DNA of 64,000 nucleotides from Umbilicaria muhlenbergii. Lineage: Eukaryota; Ascomycota; Lecanoromycetes; Umbilicariales; Umbilicariaceae. Below the pieces are notes generated by a model. The model was given only the letters and a program-made list of their open reading frames with translations. It made no database searches and was not told the DNA's origin. Location: positions 9,947,183-10,011,182 of the forward strand of contig KK106981.1 in assembly GCA_000611775.1 (NCBI GenBank). The letters run 5' to 3'. This document shows, in pieces, positions 34,717 to 45,863 of this stretch. A program made the translations under genes and the position numbers. Every line of letters starts with the position of its first letter. Positions within the stretch are counted from its first letter, which is position 1.

Positions 34717-36735
34717 CTAGCCTTTCGTTGCTTCGAAACCGATGGCCGATACGGGATGTGCTGATGGCGCCGGCTTGGTGAATAGCAGCTTGGGGCCAGA
34801 TAAACGCCGCAAGTGCTTCGGGTGTATGAATCTCGAGGAATTTTCCAAATGGTTTAACGGATCCGGTGACGAGGTCTCTACTATTGGAGGAAGTGCTGGC
34901 ACCAGATATGAATTCGACGATGGTGAATCTTCGCTGGATAAGGTAGTGCTGATGGGTGCCTCCGCATCATCGCTCGATGCTTGAACTACTATCGAGGACG
35001 CATTTGGTTGGGTTCTTGACCTGCTAAGGTTGTTCAAGTGGCCGCCGTGTTCATAAGTACTGCTATTATCTGCGTCCATCTTATCACCGAAAACGAACTC
35101 TCGCCACACTGAGTCCTCATCTCGAAACAGGCTTGTATCATTGCTCCCGCCATATTCGGACTTCGACGCGAACATGTTCTGATTCTTAATCAACTCAGGA
35201 TCGTGAGCGCAATCAGGCTCAGGATCGGGGGTAGTAGGCCGTGGCAGGAAGTTGTTTTCCTTGTCTTCTGTAGCTGCCAAGGCCTGAACATTTTTGGCCT
35301 TTGTGTCATTCCGTAAAGCAACCAGGTCTTGCGAGGTTGCTTCACTGAGCGGGGAAGTGTCGACGTTGTGATTAATGACTGACGAGCCTGAGATGTCAAG
35401 GAATTTCTTCCAACAGGCATCGTTGGACCCCTTCTCTGGCTCACTGTCGGCTTGGGGAACAGTTCTACTTCTGTGAGTGCCGGTGTTTATTCGGAATGCA
35501 ACCTCAACTGTAGTACTCGGTGTGCTGCTGCATTTTGGACGTGGTGATGACGTGAATATCAAGTGACCAAAGGCTTCACCTGACTTGCCCTTGCGACCAG
35601 AGTATAGCTTGGAATTGGCTTGAGGTGCGACTTCCGCATTGACAGCGGCGACGCTGTTGCTTCCATTGATATCCTCAGAGGTTGCAGTAGCATTTCCAGG
35701 ACCAGAACAGGTTAATAGGAGGAAAGGCAAACGTGTCTTAGGGTCATCACGTTCACTGCCATGTGACGAGAGAAGTGGAACAGTTCGTTGACGGTTTGGC
35801 ATCCTTGCGTCCGTCGCTAAGGATGAGGGAGCGTCTGCCGAGAATTCCGTCTCAAGACCCAAGGGTGTCAGGACCCATGAAGAATGATACTGTCGTTGGG
35901 TAACCTCCTTTGCATCCAAGAGCATGGGATCAGAGAGGTCGCTTTGTCGGCTTTGCTGAGATGTGAGGTCTTTCTCTTCGCGGGTTCCCTGGCTCCCGTG
36001 GATCGATGTGCCTATCTGAACGCTGATAGCGTCGTCATGAATATCGTAGGGTGGTAGATATCTGCTGTCAATGCTTGCTCTCTCATTAATCGCTGACACA
36101 GGCGTTCTGTATATCACGTCTCTGCGACACTCATGTTCATTATCTCTGAGACGCCGCCGCTTTCCGATGCGTTCCCAATTCTTATCCTCCACAAATTCCA
36201 TTTTGAGAGGCTTCGATGTTGCAGTTCCTACCCAATCTTGCCGTTGGAGTAGTTGTCGCCGTTTGGCTTCCAGACTTTGCTCTGGACCATGCCCTTGCGT
36301 CATGCCGTACATGCGGTTGGGATTACTTTCTATCTTGGTTGTGACCGCCGGCGGATGACGAGTAAGGTTGTCATCGTTGTTTGATATTCGGCTTCGATGT
36401 CGATGGCCATGGGGCTGAAGTAGTCTGGCGTTATCATGAGAACGGCGGCGTTTGATGGAATTCAGTCGCTTCACCAAGGGTGCAGTGTTGTGGTAGTCTT
36501 CAAGAGTGCTTTGCGTGCGGTTCTTTCTGACCTTAGAAGCCAGCAATGACTCGTACTCTGGAAGTGCCCGTCGCTCATCTTTCACAATCTCGAAGACGGG
36601 AAACTTCAACGGAGAAGTGGTCGGCGGCCCATTCTGCAATCGCGTGCGGGCCTTGGCGAAATGATTCTTCTGCAATGCGGACAGTGGGGTTCCAGCGTGA
36701 CGAGATCTTTGCAAGCGCCCTCCAGTCCAGTTCAT
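34717..36735 (-). CDS. Fungal conserved protein of unknown function, 672 aa
   Basis: A single uninterrupted exon. The protein opens MNWTGGRLQRSR followed by a QKNHFAKARTRLQNG block; I recall this kind of opening from uncharacterised ascomycete proteins, but cannot run a search. A second ordered block is RRQLLQRQDWVGTATSKPL (about residues 158-177) followed by a basic IGKRRRLRD. The rest is low-complexity, Ser/Asp/Glu-rich and probably disordered. Short basic clusters could be nuclear localisation signals. There is no signal peptide, membrane segment or known catalytic motif. The start ATG at 36735 is preferred because the conserved-looking motif begins at once. The function is unknown. Confidence 0.8.
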   Translation of the reverse strand: MNWTGGRLQRSRHAGTPLSALQKNHFAKARTRLQNGPPTTSPLKFPVFEIVKDERRALPEYESLLASKVRKNRTQSTLEDYHNTAPLVKRLNSIKRRRSHDNARLLQPHGHRHRSRISNNDDNLTRHPPAVTTKIESNPNRMYGMTQGHGPEQSLEAKRRQLLQRQDWVGTATSKPLKMEFVEDKNWERIGKRRRLRDNEHECRRDVIYRTPVSAINERASIDSRYLPPYDIHDDAISVQIGTSIHGSQGTREEKDLTSQQSRQSDLSDPMLLDAKEVTQRQYHSSWVLTPLGLETEFSADAPSSLATDARMPNRQRTVPLLSSHGSERDDPKTRLPFLLLTCSGPGNATATSEDINGSNSVAAVNAEVAPQANSKLYSGRKGKSGEAFGHLIFTSSPRPKCSSTPSTTVEVAFRINTGTHRSRTVPQADSEPEKGSNDACWKKFLDISGSSVINHNVDTSPLSEATSQDLVALRNDTKAKNVQALAATEDKENNFLPRPTTPDPEPDCAHDPELIKNQNMFASKSEYGGSNDTSLFRDEDSVWREFVFGDKMDADNSSTYEHGGHLNNLSRSRTQPNASSIVVQASSDDAEAPISTTLSSEDSPSSNSYLVPALPPIVETSSPDPLNHLENSSRFIHPKHLRRLSGPKLLFTKPAPSAHPVSAIGFEATKG

Positions 36736-39635
36736 CGTGTATGCTATGCAGAGAAGCTTGTCATCGGTATAGGAACAGTTGCGATTCCACTGAAGGTGGC
36801 AAAAATGGCCCGCCGAGCTCTGCGCTGGTTGCGATCAAGGCCTTGGCACACCAAGTTCCCGTGATGTGCAAAGCCCTATATCACGTTCAGGCAAAAAGGG
36901 GTCCGTTACACAGGTGACATCCTGCTCACCATCAGTATTCTTCGGGACAAATCAAGGGCGAAAATTGTGCCCGACGGCTCAGTAGCAGGTTCAGCATGGC
37001 AAGAGGGGACATGGCAAAAGCGCGTATAATTATTGGATCTTTCATTTTCGTTATCATCTGGCACTTTGTGTAAGCCATGTGGTGCAGTGAACAGCTCATC
37101 GTACATAAGGTGGTGCAAGTATGCCATATCTAGGCTTTCATGATGCAAAGAACTGGACTTCCATTTCCATTCTCGGCAAGGAAAGCAAGCAGCAAGCAGC
37201 AGATGCGCGATAGGCACTACGACGAGTCTTCACCAAGGTAGGTATGTTCATCAAGGTATTCACAATCTCACGTGCGGGGAAATAGGGTGTTGCCTGCCGG
37301 CTCACAGCTCATGCAATCATGATGGCGGTCGGTCACCGATGCACAGCATCTGTAGCGAGGGCAAACATCGCGCGTGGGGTACATCCGAGGTCGATGCGTG
37401 ATTCGTGGAGGAGGTGGCGCTTGCGGCGCCTTGGGTGGAAAATTCTAGCCCTCGCAACGCATGGCGGACCAATTGGCAAGCTGTCATTAACGTGGCGTGG
37501 TGGTACCTTTGATCGTTGCCATTCCTCATTCCTCCTCGTAAATACGTTCGCTGTTGTAACCGACCTGAAGCCGCGTCTCGTCACAGGACTAGGCGGAACC
37601 GGGGGGGAATTGGGTTCGCAGATGCTCGGTGAAGCTGGACCCCAATGATTCGTCGCTTCAGGTAGGATGCATTTGTGCGGCCACTCCGTGCTGTCACTTG
37701 ATCGTCGCAGGCGCGCAGCACGGCAACAGCACACAGCCTTGGTCCGTTTCAACGTGACACATCACTCTCTCTGAAGAGGAGGAATCCTCGGAGAGCTCAA
37801 GACCCGGTGACAAGACCTCGGAGCGACCCCCATGGACCAGCGCATCGAGCTCGACCAAAACGGACACAGCAGTAAGAGATAAGCAGGCGGTAGGGAGTTG
37901 GAGTGTGTGGCATTGGTCCTTTTGATCCGTTGCACAGCGACAAAGGATTAATATTCCGGCGCTGTGGTAGGCACTTCTTAGCGTGGGCGGGCGTTGAAGG
38001 CAAACCAATGTTTCGGGTATCTACCAGGTACCTCGCATTCGGACCTGTCTTCTGGTACTCGTACCTCCAGACATGAGAGCATGTGGTGGTGTCCCGCGCA
38101 GACATGCCAGACAGATGCTGAGGACTTGGAGACCTGGATTACAGGTACGTACTCAAAGCCTCCCGTTCGGCTCTGGCCTTTGTTCGCTCGCAACCCATGC
38201 AGGCAACCCTTATCTCTCGCTACAGAGGAGCCCATAGGCCCCACACGGCGGAAGGGTGGTCACAAAGCGTGGGGAAAGCCCTGCATGCTTGACGTGCATG
38301 TAATACGCAGTACCACCCCGAGACGTTGCATATGTTGTGCATAGAATGGATGGAATGATGGAATAATGATGGGTTGATGGAGAGTGGGAGTATGGTTCTG
38401 ATTCCACGATCGAACCAGCCCGGGGGCCCGGGTGCGGGGCAGCGCGAGGTGTGCCCAACCACCATCGACTCCGGTCGGACAGGTAGAAGAGTGCTGCGGA
38501 TTGAAAGACAGACATCTTAAGGGGCCATACGGAATACAAGAGGTAAGGTCAGGTACCGTCGGAGTACCCCCTGCTAGCCCTGACATTCGTTATTATTTAC
38601 GCGCCGCAAGCCTCCTTCCCTTGCCATTGGTTATATTATTGCGCTTTTAAGGAGTACACGTACTACGTACTCGACTCTCAGGACTGGGGAGGACATGGCG
38701 CCGTTTCGCAAAATCGGCAATTGCGTACGACAAGGAAGTAGCAACCAAAAATGCAGGCACACCGAACTCAATCAACAGCTTTAGGATCAATCTAATAATT
38801 TATTTTCTATCAGGGTGCTCTCCATGCTCCACAAGGTAACCTCCTTCAAGATACTTTCCATACGTTCAAGGTACCTCGTACAGTGTAGAAAAGCCACACA
38901 GTAAGCTTACAATACACGTTGACTCGTAGAGATAAAGATAGCGACCTGCTCGCAGGAAGAACAAAGTTGATCGGGAATAATAACAACCATCATGCGAATA
39001 CCAAGGGACGGTGCCGTAATGTCAGCACATCCTCACTCAGGCTCAGGCTCAGGCGCAGGCATGCTGACCGGGGGTCAGAACGATTGAACTTACGCAACTG
39101 CTCTCCCTCCGAAGTCAGATACGGATCCTTGTCGAAGCTTGGGATTGGGTGTGGATCGGTGTGGAATTCGGAATTCGTTGCTTTTGTCTGCTGAGCTTGA
39201 TCCCTTCGCTTGATCCTCTTAGCCTCCTTCTCGGCTGGCACAAGGCCGTAAAGGCGTCGTTGACGTCTGACACCCTGACACCCTGACACCCTGACGCCCT
39301 GACAGTCGTGCAGAGTGCAGCAGCAGAGGCTAAATTAAAGTGCCGAAGTGATCCGCTGCCACCGCTGCCACCGCGCCCACCGCTGCTACTCCAGGCCCCC
39401 TGACAGTGGCCACACCCCCCGGACAGCCCCCGGACAGCCCCCTCCCCCCCCGGCTTCGCCCTGCTCGCCTTGCCATTCGCACGGCAACGTTCCCGTCGCA
39501 AAAGATTAATGACCGGCTTTCTACGGAACCGTGCACCAAAAGTCATGACCAGACGCTAAAAACGCCACCTGCATGCCCCCCCTGCCTTAGACTTTATTCC
39601 TAATCGGGTAATACTTCATAAATCGAAAGAGTTTT
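36736..39635. other. Gene-poor region, 2.9 kb
   Basis: Normal-composition DNA with only short overlapping ORFs in several frames that show no recognisable domain. It includes promoter space for the minus-strand gene ending at 36735 and GC-rich low-complexity stretches towards 39300-39480. I found no tRNA or other RNA gene by eye. Confidence 0.55.
39271..39302 (+). repeat. Four tandem copies of CACCCTGA
   Basis: Three perfect 8 bp units and a fourth with one change (CGCCCTGA). Confidence 0.95.
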
Positions 39636-39786
39636 ATGTTTCAGATAGGTGAGTCAATTCAGCAGCTTTCTAAGCATACTAACATGCGTATAGGAACTGT
39701 ACACCTTGACAGCAGCCTCCTCACTGTTGCTACTACTCTCACTGCTGCTGCCGCCGCCCTCACTGCCGCCGCCGGCCCCCCCCCAC
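39636..39786 (+). other. Exon-intron-like sequence next to the assembly gap
   Basis: ATG at 39636, a GTGAGT donor at 39649, an ACTAAC branch-like site near 39678 and a TATAG acceptor ending at 39693 would make a 45 bp intron. The following exon quickly becomes an Ala/Thr-rich low-complexity stretch and then poly-C before the run of Ns. It could be the start of a gene lost in the gap, or chance. Confidence 0.25.
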
Positions 39787-40195
39787 NNNNNNNNNNNNNN
39801 NNNNNNNNNNNNNNNNNNNNNNNNNNNNNNNNNNNNNNNNNNNNNNNNNNNNNNNNNNNNNNNNNNNNNNNNNNNNNNNNNNNNNNNNNNNNNNNNNNNN
39901 NNNNNNNNNNNNNNNNNNNNNNNNNNNNNNNNNNNNNNNNNNNNNNNNNNNNNNNNNNNNNNNNNNNNNNNNNNNNNNNNNNNNNNNNNNNNNNNNNNNN
40001 NNNNNNNNNNNNNNNNNNNNNNNNNNNNNNNNNNNNNNNNNNNNNNNNNNNNNNNNNNNNNNNNNNNNNNNNNNNNNNNNNNNNNNNNNNNNNNNNNNNN
40101 NNNNNNNNNNNNNNNNNNNNNNNNNNNNNNNNNNNNNNNNNNNNNNNNNNNNNNNNNNNNNNNNNNNNNNNNNNNNNNNNNNNNNNNNNNNNNNN
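39787..40195. other. Assembly gap (409 N)
   Basis: Unknown bases; the left edge is a GCC/poly-C low-complexity run, which may explain the gap. Reading frames across it are artefacts. Confidence 1.
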
Positions 40196-40642
40196 ACGTT
40201 CCTCGCTGGCAGAGAAGGCAGAGATAAAGCTTGTTGAGGAGCTTCTGGCAGAGGATGCTCGCCCAGGGGTAGGGGGCTCAGAGTCTTGTCTGGCTTGTTC
40301 AGCATATTCAGGACTGCTTCTTCCTTGTCAGAAGTTACCATTTTGAGACGGCCAGAACAAGGAGCGTCTGCAACATATTCAGTCAATATTATCTTTGATT
40401 TCTCTGGATCGTAGCCTCTCTCTTGAGCAGTCTTCTTCAGGTGATTTACAGAACATATAGACAAGCCTGTCAAGTCTGCAACAATCTTTGTAGGGGCTCC
40501 ATACTCTGCTAGGGCAAGGGCTTGAACTCTGGTCCCTGGATCATGTGATTTGACTACCATATTGCTGGATATTGAGTATTCTAACTGACTACGAAGTCTA
40601 CTACTAAAGGAAGATATTCAAAGGCTCCCCTTTTCCTCACTG
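40196..40642 (-). pseudogene. Tc1/mariner-type transposase N-terminal fragment
   Basis: On the minus strand an ATG at 40560 begins a helix-turn-helix segment. Key blocks are PGTRVQALALAEYGAPTK, then a second helix pair ending NHLKKTAQERGYDP, then YVADAPCSGR and a VTSDKEEAVL block. This is the DNA-binding start of a common fungal Tc1/mariner-like transposase family (family knowledge). After about 95 residues the sequence leaves the family pattern and then hits the gap, so the catalytic DDE part is missing. Upstream, CAGTGAGG at 40642-40635 on the minus strand could be the terminal inverted repeat start. Probably a dead fragment. Confidence 0.65.
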
Positions 40643-41434
40643 CCTTTTCAGGGTGAGAATCTACCCCCTGCCCTACCCCTGCCCTACTCCCTGCCATACC
40701 CCTGTATGTGGCGCATGCACGAAAAGGCGCTAGTCATGACTTTTGGTGCACGGTTCCGTACCGACCGCCTTACCTCGTACCTCTGCGAACAAGAATAATT
40801 TCCAAGTCCCAAATTTCCAATTCCCACTTCCCCATTCCCCATCCCCCATTCCCAGCACCCAGCACCCAGCACACAACGCTGCCACTCCACAACACTCCCA
40901 CCCAGTTTCCTTTACCAGTACGCTCCTGACGTTTCACTTGCGCTTGCATACACAATTCTCTTCTTATCACTCACTGCTGTGCAGTGACTGGACAGCGCTC
41001 ACATCACTGCGGCTGTGGTAAATTGTTTGATAGGATCCCGACTGTCCTTTCCTGACCTTGCCTGGCCTTGCTCCTCGCCGTGCCCGCTGCCAACATCCTC
41101 TTTCTCTCTGCCTTCACCACGGGCCTGTTGCATTCTTTCGTAATTCTTCCGTCACCTCTGCGTTTGCTCCCACCGCTGCCAGCACCTCGAGCCTTCTGGT
41201 CCGACCTGCACCCGACTGCATCGCAGATGCCACCGATGCATTGCTTGCCGCGCACCTCCAACTAAGCAGCTGGACAGCTCCCAGCGGTTTGGCACTCACC
41301 CCTCCGGGGCTCTCGACCCAAGATGAGGAAACGACAAACATCCTAGGCATCTGTTGTGTAACAGCCACCGGATCCCCTTCACCGACAGACTCGCGCGCCC
41401 TCAACATATTTACTCGAACGGTGTGTGTTTGGCC
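40643..41434 (+). promoter_or_regulatory. Upstream region and leader of the phospholipase C gene
   Basis: Pyrimidine-rich sequence with short tandem runs (CCCTGCCCTA-type at about 40661-40705; CCCATTCCC and CAGCACC runs at about 40825-40880), typical of fungal promoters and 5' leaders. The reading frame of the gene is open back to 41354 but has no ATG before 41435. Confidence 0.5.
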
Positions 41435-44400
41435 ATGGCGGCCCCCCCCTCCACGATGACTTCGTCCACCTCCACATCGCCTACACGAGCCAATAGCGCG
41501 GCATGCAGAGCCCCGCGAGCGTCTCTATCATTTGCTCATTTATCGACTGCAGACCCAGCCATCACTTCAGTGCCTTGGACCCTTACTACTGCCTCTGCCG
41601 TCAGCACCGGTGTCCCCTCGCTGACCTCAAGTCCAACGAACAACTCTATACAATCATCACCCGAAGGGCCTCGGGGGCGCGACCTACCAATTTCACCGTC
41701 GCCGGGCCCTATACAGCTGCCAGAGTCCGCCCTAAGTTCTACGTCCCTCCCGACTGCAAGTGCCATGAGCGAGGCAATGACGCTGAACAAAGGTCCGGGC
41801 TTGATGCGGAGGATATCCCGAGGAGCTGCCAACAGACTGACGCGAAGACGCCAGTCTTCTAATCAGGTCACCAACCGTGACCATAGCTCTGGGCCGGTCA
41901 TCCTGCGGCGACGGAGTGACAGTAAAAGCGAAGTGGACACGGATGCTGGCTACGCAGACCTTGGCGCCGAAGGTGACGAAGACGATGGAGCCGAGCGCTA
42001 TATCACAAATTTTGGGTTGGGGCTTTTGATGGATGGCGCCGTCCACGGGAACGGGACGTCCACCCCACGGTCCACGCGAATCGAGAGGGCAAACGGTACA
42101 TCTACCCCAAGGTCTACGCGAACGAAAGGGGGCATTGCGCCGATCGTTCCTTCAATCTTGCGGCAGGGTACAGTTCTTACGAAAGTGACGAAGAAGAAGA
42201 AGAAGACTCTCACATTCGTGCTTGACACCGACTCGGCAAAGGTCTTGTGGGATCCCCAGAATCCGTCAAAGAGGGTCTACATCGACGACATCGAGGAGAT
42301 TCGACTCCAGAGAGATGCGAGGAACTACCGCGAAGAATTCAACATCCCTGCGGATTTAGAGAGCCGCTGGTTTACCATCATATACGCCGACCAGAATCGT
42401 GCGAAAGGGAGACCACTCAAGACCATGCATCTCGTCGCCCCAAATCAATATGTCTTCGATTTGTGGACTTCAACCCTCGAAGATCTTTCCAAGTACCGGC
42501 ATGAACTCATGGCTGGGCTCGCAGGTGCTGGCCAGGATGAAAGAACTTTGAAAGGTCACTGGAGGCGGGAAATGACCAAGCTGTTCGGCGAGATCCCTCG
42601 AGCAGAGGACGCCGAGACCCTTGATTTTCAAGGAGTGGAAAGTTTGTGTCGGAGCTTGCACATCAATTGCTCCAAAAAGCTTCTGCGGGACCAGTTTGAC
42701 AGAGCAGACGTCCGCTCCTCAGGGTGCCTGACCTTTCTAGAGTTCAAGGACTTCGTTCGACGGCTCAAAGAGCGCCAAGACGTCAAAGACATATACAAGG
42801 ACCACCTTACTGATGGCGCACAAGACTTGGACGCTAACCACTTCCTCGCATTCCTGCAGCAATCACAAGGGGTTGACGTTGAACTGGACCGCACTTACTG
42901 GTTAAAGATATTTGCCAAGTTCGCGCGCCAATCGAAACCAAGGTTGCCTACACTGCTAGACGGAATCGATGAGACCGCGCTGCGCATGAGCTTCCAAGCT
43001 TTCTCTGCGTTCCTCTCCTCGGAGTACAACAACATCTATCCCAGAAAGATACCTGTCGTCAAGCTTGACCGACCTCTGAACGAATACTTCATTTCCAGCT
43101 CTCACAATACCTATCTTTTAGGTAGACAAGTCGCTGGCAGCTCGAGCACAGAAGCTTATATCAGAGCCCTGCAACGAGCCTGTCGATGTGTCGAGATCGA
43201 CTGTTGGGATGGTCAAGATGGCCGCCCAATCGTCATGCACGGTAACACCATGACATCAAGCGTGCTGTTCTCCGATTGCATTTCAGTCATAGCGAAGTAC
43301 GCCTTTGACTCCTCCGATTATCCACTGATCTTGTCTCTCGAAGTTCACTGCAGTGCCAAGCAACAGCAGGCGATGGTAGATATCATGAAGAAAGAACTAA
43401 TAGAATGGCTGGTGACTGAGCCTTTCATGACCAACGTCTACACCCTACCTTCGCCGGAGGATCTCAAAAACCGAATCTTGGTGAAAGTGAAGACTGGAGA
43501 GTGCTCAGTCGAAAAAGATTCCACCACCGACGCGTCCAGTGGCCGCCGAAAGCGAAGCTTCAGCTCCCCATTCACCCGGCCTCAAGTCCTGGACAACACC
43601 ACGATTCCGAATGGCCCTCCGTTGTCGAGCCCGCCATCTATGAGCCCTCCAGATTATACGTCAAATATCTGGCTCGCTGCTAGAGGCTCGGCTACAGCAA
43701 CCAGCATGAGTAGCACCACGGATGACAGCGACACGGCTCAAGGGGGAGCTATTCGTGCCGCGGAAAGTCCTAAAAAAGCGAAGAGTAAGATTATAAAACC
43801 ACTTGGCGATCTGGGAGTGTATACAAGGGGCCTGAAGCTACATGACTTCGCCTTACCTGAGAGTAAGACTTTTAACCACATCTTCTCCCTAGCTGAGCGT
43901 ACTTTTGAAAATTTGTGTAAAGATCAAGACACAAAGGCTCAATTGGAGAAACACAATATGCATTACCTGATGCGTATCTACCCGTCTGGGTTCCGCATGA
44001 AGTCGTCGAACTTTGACCCTCTAGTCTTTTGGAGACGAGGGGTGCAGATGGTGGCTCTGAATTGGCAGACATACGACCTTGGCATGCAAATGAACGAGGC
44101 CATGTTCGCAAGCGGCTCAGACAAATGCGGCTACGTCCTGAAGCCAAAGGAGTTGCGGCAATCGCCGCAAACACAGGAATCAATGTCCGATCCAATTGGA
44201 GCGGGGAGAAACAAGATCCAGAAGAAGCTGATTCGATTTTCTGTGGATATGATATCTGCCCAGCAACTGCCGCACCCTCGCGGTTCAGGACCGGACGGGA
44301 GTCTCGACCCTTATATTGAAATTGAGATGTTTAGTGCCGAAGACAAAGCCAAGGGCGTGGCGTTCGGTGAGGGCGGTCAGAACGCATCCGCACGCAACGG

Positions 44401-44842
44401 AATGTCTGGCATCGGCTCTCCGCATCGAAGACGGACCACGGTCGTGCGCAACAATGGCTACAATCCAATTTTCAACGACAAGTTCAAGTTGTCGTTGGAG
44501 ACCAAGTATCCGAGCTTGGTCTTTGTGAGGTGGACTGTCTGGGATTCACAGGACGGGCGCAACTACAACAACAACGCCAGCAGCGAGCCGTTGGCCACAT
44601 ATACAGCTAAGCTCAGTAGTCTGGAACAGGGCTACCGCCATCTACCGCTTTATGATCACAATGGTGACCAGTTTCTGTTCGCCACGCTGTTCTGCAAGAT
44701 CAAGAAAGAAGACCCTGTCAACATCGAACGAGAAGACATCATCATTGAGAAAGTGGGAAGGCTTCGACAATTCGGACAAGCAGTGTTCAAGCGGACCTTA
44801 TCGGTGGAGAAAAGGACGTCGAAGGAGGAGGAAGAGCGGTGA
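41435..44842 (+). CDS. PLC1: Phosphoinositide-specific phospholipase C, 1135 aa
   Basis: Cleaves PI(4,5)P2 to diacylglycerol and inositol trisphosphate at the plasma membrane. The order is delta-type: a disordered Ser/Thr-rich N-terminus (to about residue 230), a PH-like domain (about 235-360), degenerate EF-hands (about 375-480), the X box (about 538-690), a Ser-rich linker, the Y box (about 786-907) and a C2 domain (about 930-1092). Catalytic and calcium-binding residues are visible in the X box: His-Asn in SSHNTYL, Glu and Asp in EIDCWDGQDG, His in VMHGNT and Glu in LSLEVHC. No intron is evident. The start ATG at 41435 lies in a GCCATGG context; the open frame upstream lacks an ATG. The EF-hand loops lack standard calcium ligands, as is common in this family. 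Confidence 0.93.
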   Translation: MAAPPSTMTSSTSTSPTRANSAACRAPRASLSFAHLSTADPAITSVPWTLTTASAVSTGVPSLTSSPTNNSIQSSPEGPRGRDLPISPSPGPIQLPESALSSTSLPTASAMSEAMTLNKGPGLMRRISRGAANRLTRRRQSSNQVTNRDHSSGPVILRRRSDSKSEVDTDAGYADLGAEGDEDDGAERYITNFGLGLLMDGAVHGNGTSTPRSTRIERANGTSTPRSTRTKGGIAPIVPSILRQGTVLTKVTKKKKKTLTFVLDTDSAKVLWDPQNPSKRVYIDDIEEIRLQRDARNYREEFNIPADLESRWFTIIYADQNRAKGRPLKTMHLVAPNQYVFDLWTSTLEDLSKYRHELMAGLAGAGQDERTLKGHWRREMTKLFGEIPRAEDAETLDFQGVESLCRSLHINCSKKLLRDQFDRADVRSSGCLTFLEFKDFVRRLKERQDVKDIYKDHLTDGAQDLDANHFLAFLQQSQGVDVELDRTYWLKIFAKFARQSKPRLPTLLDGIDETALRMSFQAFSAFLSSEYNNIYPRKIPVVKLDRPLNEYFISSSHNTYLLGRQVAGSSSTEAYIRALQRACRCVEIDCWDGQDGRPIVMHGNTMTSSVLFSDCISVIAKYAFDSSDYPLILSLEVHCSAKQQQAMVDIMKKELIEWLVTEPFMTNVYTLPSPEDLKNRILVKVKTGECSVEKDSTTDASSGRRKRSFSSPFTRPQVLDNTTIPNGPPLSSPPSMSPPDYTSNIWLAARGSATATSMSSTTDDSDTAQGGAIRAAESPKKAKSKIIKPLGDLGVYTRGLKLHDFALPESKTFNHIFSLAERTFENLCKDQDTKAQLEKHNMHYLMRIYPSGFRMKSSNFDPLVFWRRGVQMVALNWQTYDLGMQMNEAMFASGSDKCGYVLKPKELRQSPQTQESMSDPIGAGRNKIQKKLIRFSVDMISAQQLPHPRGSGPDGSLDPYIEIEMFSAEDKAKGVAFGEGGQNASARNGMSGIGSPHRRRTTVVRNNGYNPIFNDKFKLSLETKYPSLVFVRWTVWDSQDGRNYNNNASSEPLATYTAKLSSLEQGYRHLPLYDHNGDQFLFATLFCKIKKEDPVNIEREDIIIEKVGRLRQFGQAVFKRTLSVEKRTSKEEEER

Positions 44843-45863
44843 GGATTGAATGGCTATCGGTAGGCTTGGGAAAGCATGCATACTGGTGTTCTGGAGAAAT
44901 GGACAAGTTGCTTTTACGGACATATACCCCCATGCGTCAGGATTGGATTTGGATTTGGGGCAACTCTCGACACCTTGAAGGTCACTCGCTGTTAACCTAT
45001 TTGACGATACGTGGCATACTTTGTTCACGAGGTTTTCCTCTTCGACACATGAGGATGGGCTCAGCTGGCTGTGACTCTGCCCTAGATTGTAAGGCTCTGG
45101 CACGGAACAAGATGGGCTTTCGATTCAAGCTTAGAATACCCATTGTAGGGGCAGATAGCTGTGCTTGTCTTGCAGAGTGCCAGTGCGGTCTTGCTGCATC
45201 GACAGGCAATCAGACAATTAAATAAGATCACTCTATACGTTGAAGCTGTGCAACGATTTCGGGCTTCGTATAGTTATAGAAATGGCGGAACAGAACATTG
45301 CGCCCTTTGAGGACTGACGGTTGGAGCGCCCCCCTGCATCTCTTTCGTGAGCGCAGCGAGGATACTTGAGCGCTTTCTGGTGCGCGGCGATGATGTCGTT
45401 CATAACCCTCTCCACTTCTTTTCTGGTCTTTCCTTCTCCGGGGGTTTCCCTTGGGCCCTTTAGACCCCCAGAGCCTGATTTACAGCTCTGCATTTTCGTT
45501 GCTGTACCCGGGAGCATTCCACAATCAGCATCACCCTTCCCAAGGACCCGGTCAGTATCTACAACTTTCCGACACTCAAACCCAGGCCCAGTACTGTTCA
45601 ATTCATGGTCCTTCAATGCCTGGCCAAGACTTGTAATTCTGGTCTCTCTGATACGCCCCCAACGCTGTGCTTGCCGGGCTCATGGTCGACATAGAGGAAG
45701 TCTGTAAAGTCCATCCGGGTCCGATTTTATGACTGCTGAGCCCTATTGACATACAGAAATCTCGTTCCCTAACCGTAAGTTCCGACGGAAAGCACACTCG
45801 CGCTTGACCACCCAATCAACGGCGGCAAATGCGATTTGGCTACTACAGTCGCCATGAAGCATA
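44843..45863. other. Intergenic, convergent 3' ends, 1.0 kb
   Basis: Lies between the 3' ends of the phospholipase C gene (+) and IMP4 (-), so it should hold both 3' untranslated regions. Short ORFs here (for example minus strand 45233-45616) show no recognised domain. Confidence 0.6.

Noticed and set aside
34742-36917. Plus-strand ORFs opposite the 672 aa gene
   Set aside because: Shadows of the minus-strand gene in other frames with no domain of their own.
37333-37752. Minus-strand ORF of 139 codons and its overlapping + strand ORF (37319-37648)
   Set aside because: Both strands are open by chance in GC-rich sequence; composition is Arg/Pro-rich with no domain or family motif.
39636-40560. 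Long ORFs on both strands across the N run
   Set aside because: They exist only because unknown bases carry no stops.
45233-45616. Minus-strand ORF of 127 codons downstream of IMP4
   Set aside because: No recognised domain, no clear ATG context or splice partners, and it lies in the expected 3' untranslated space of two convergent genes.
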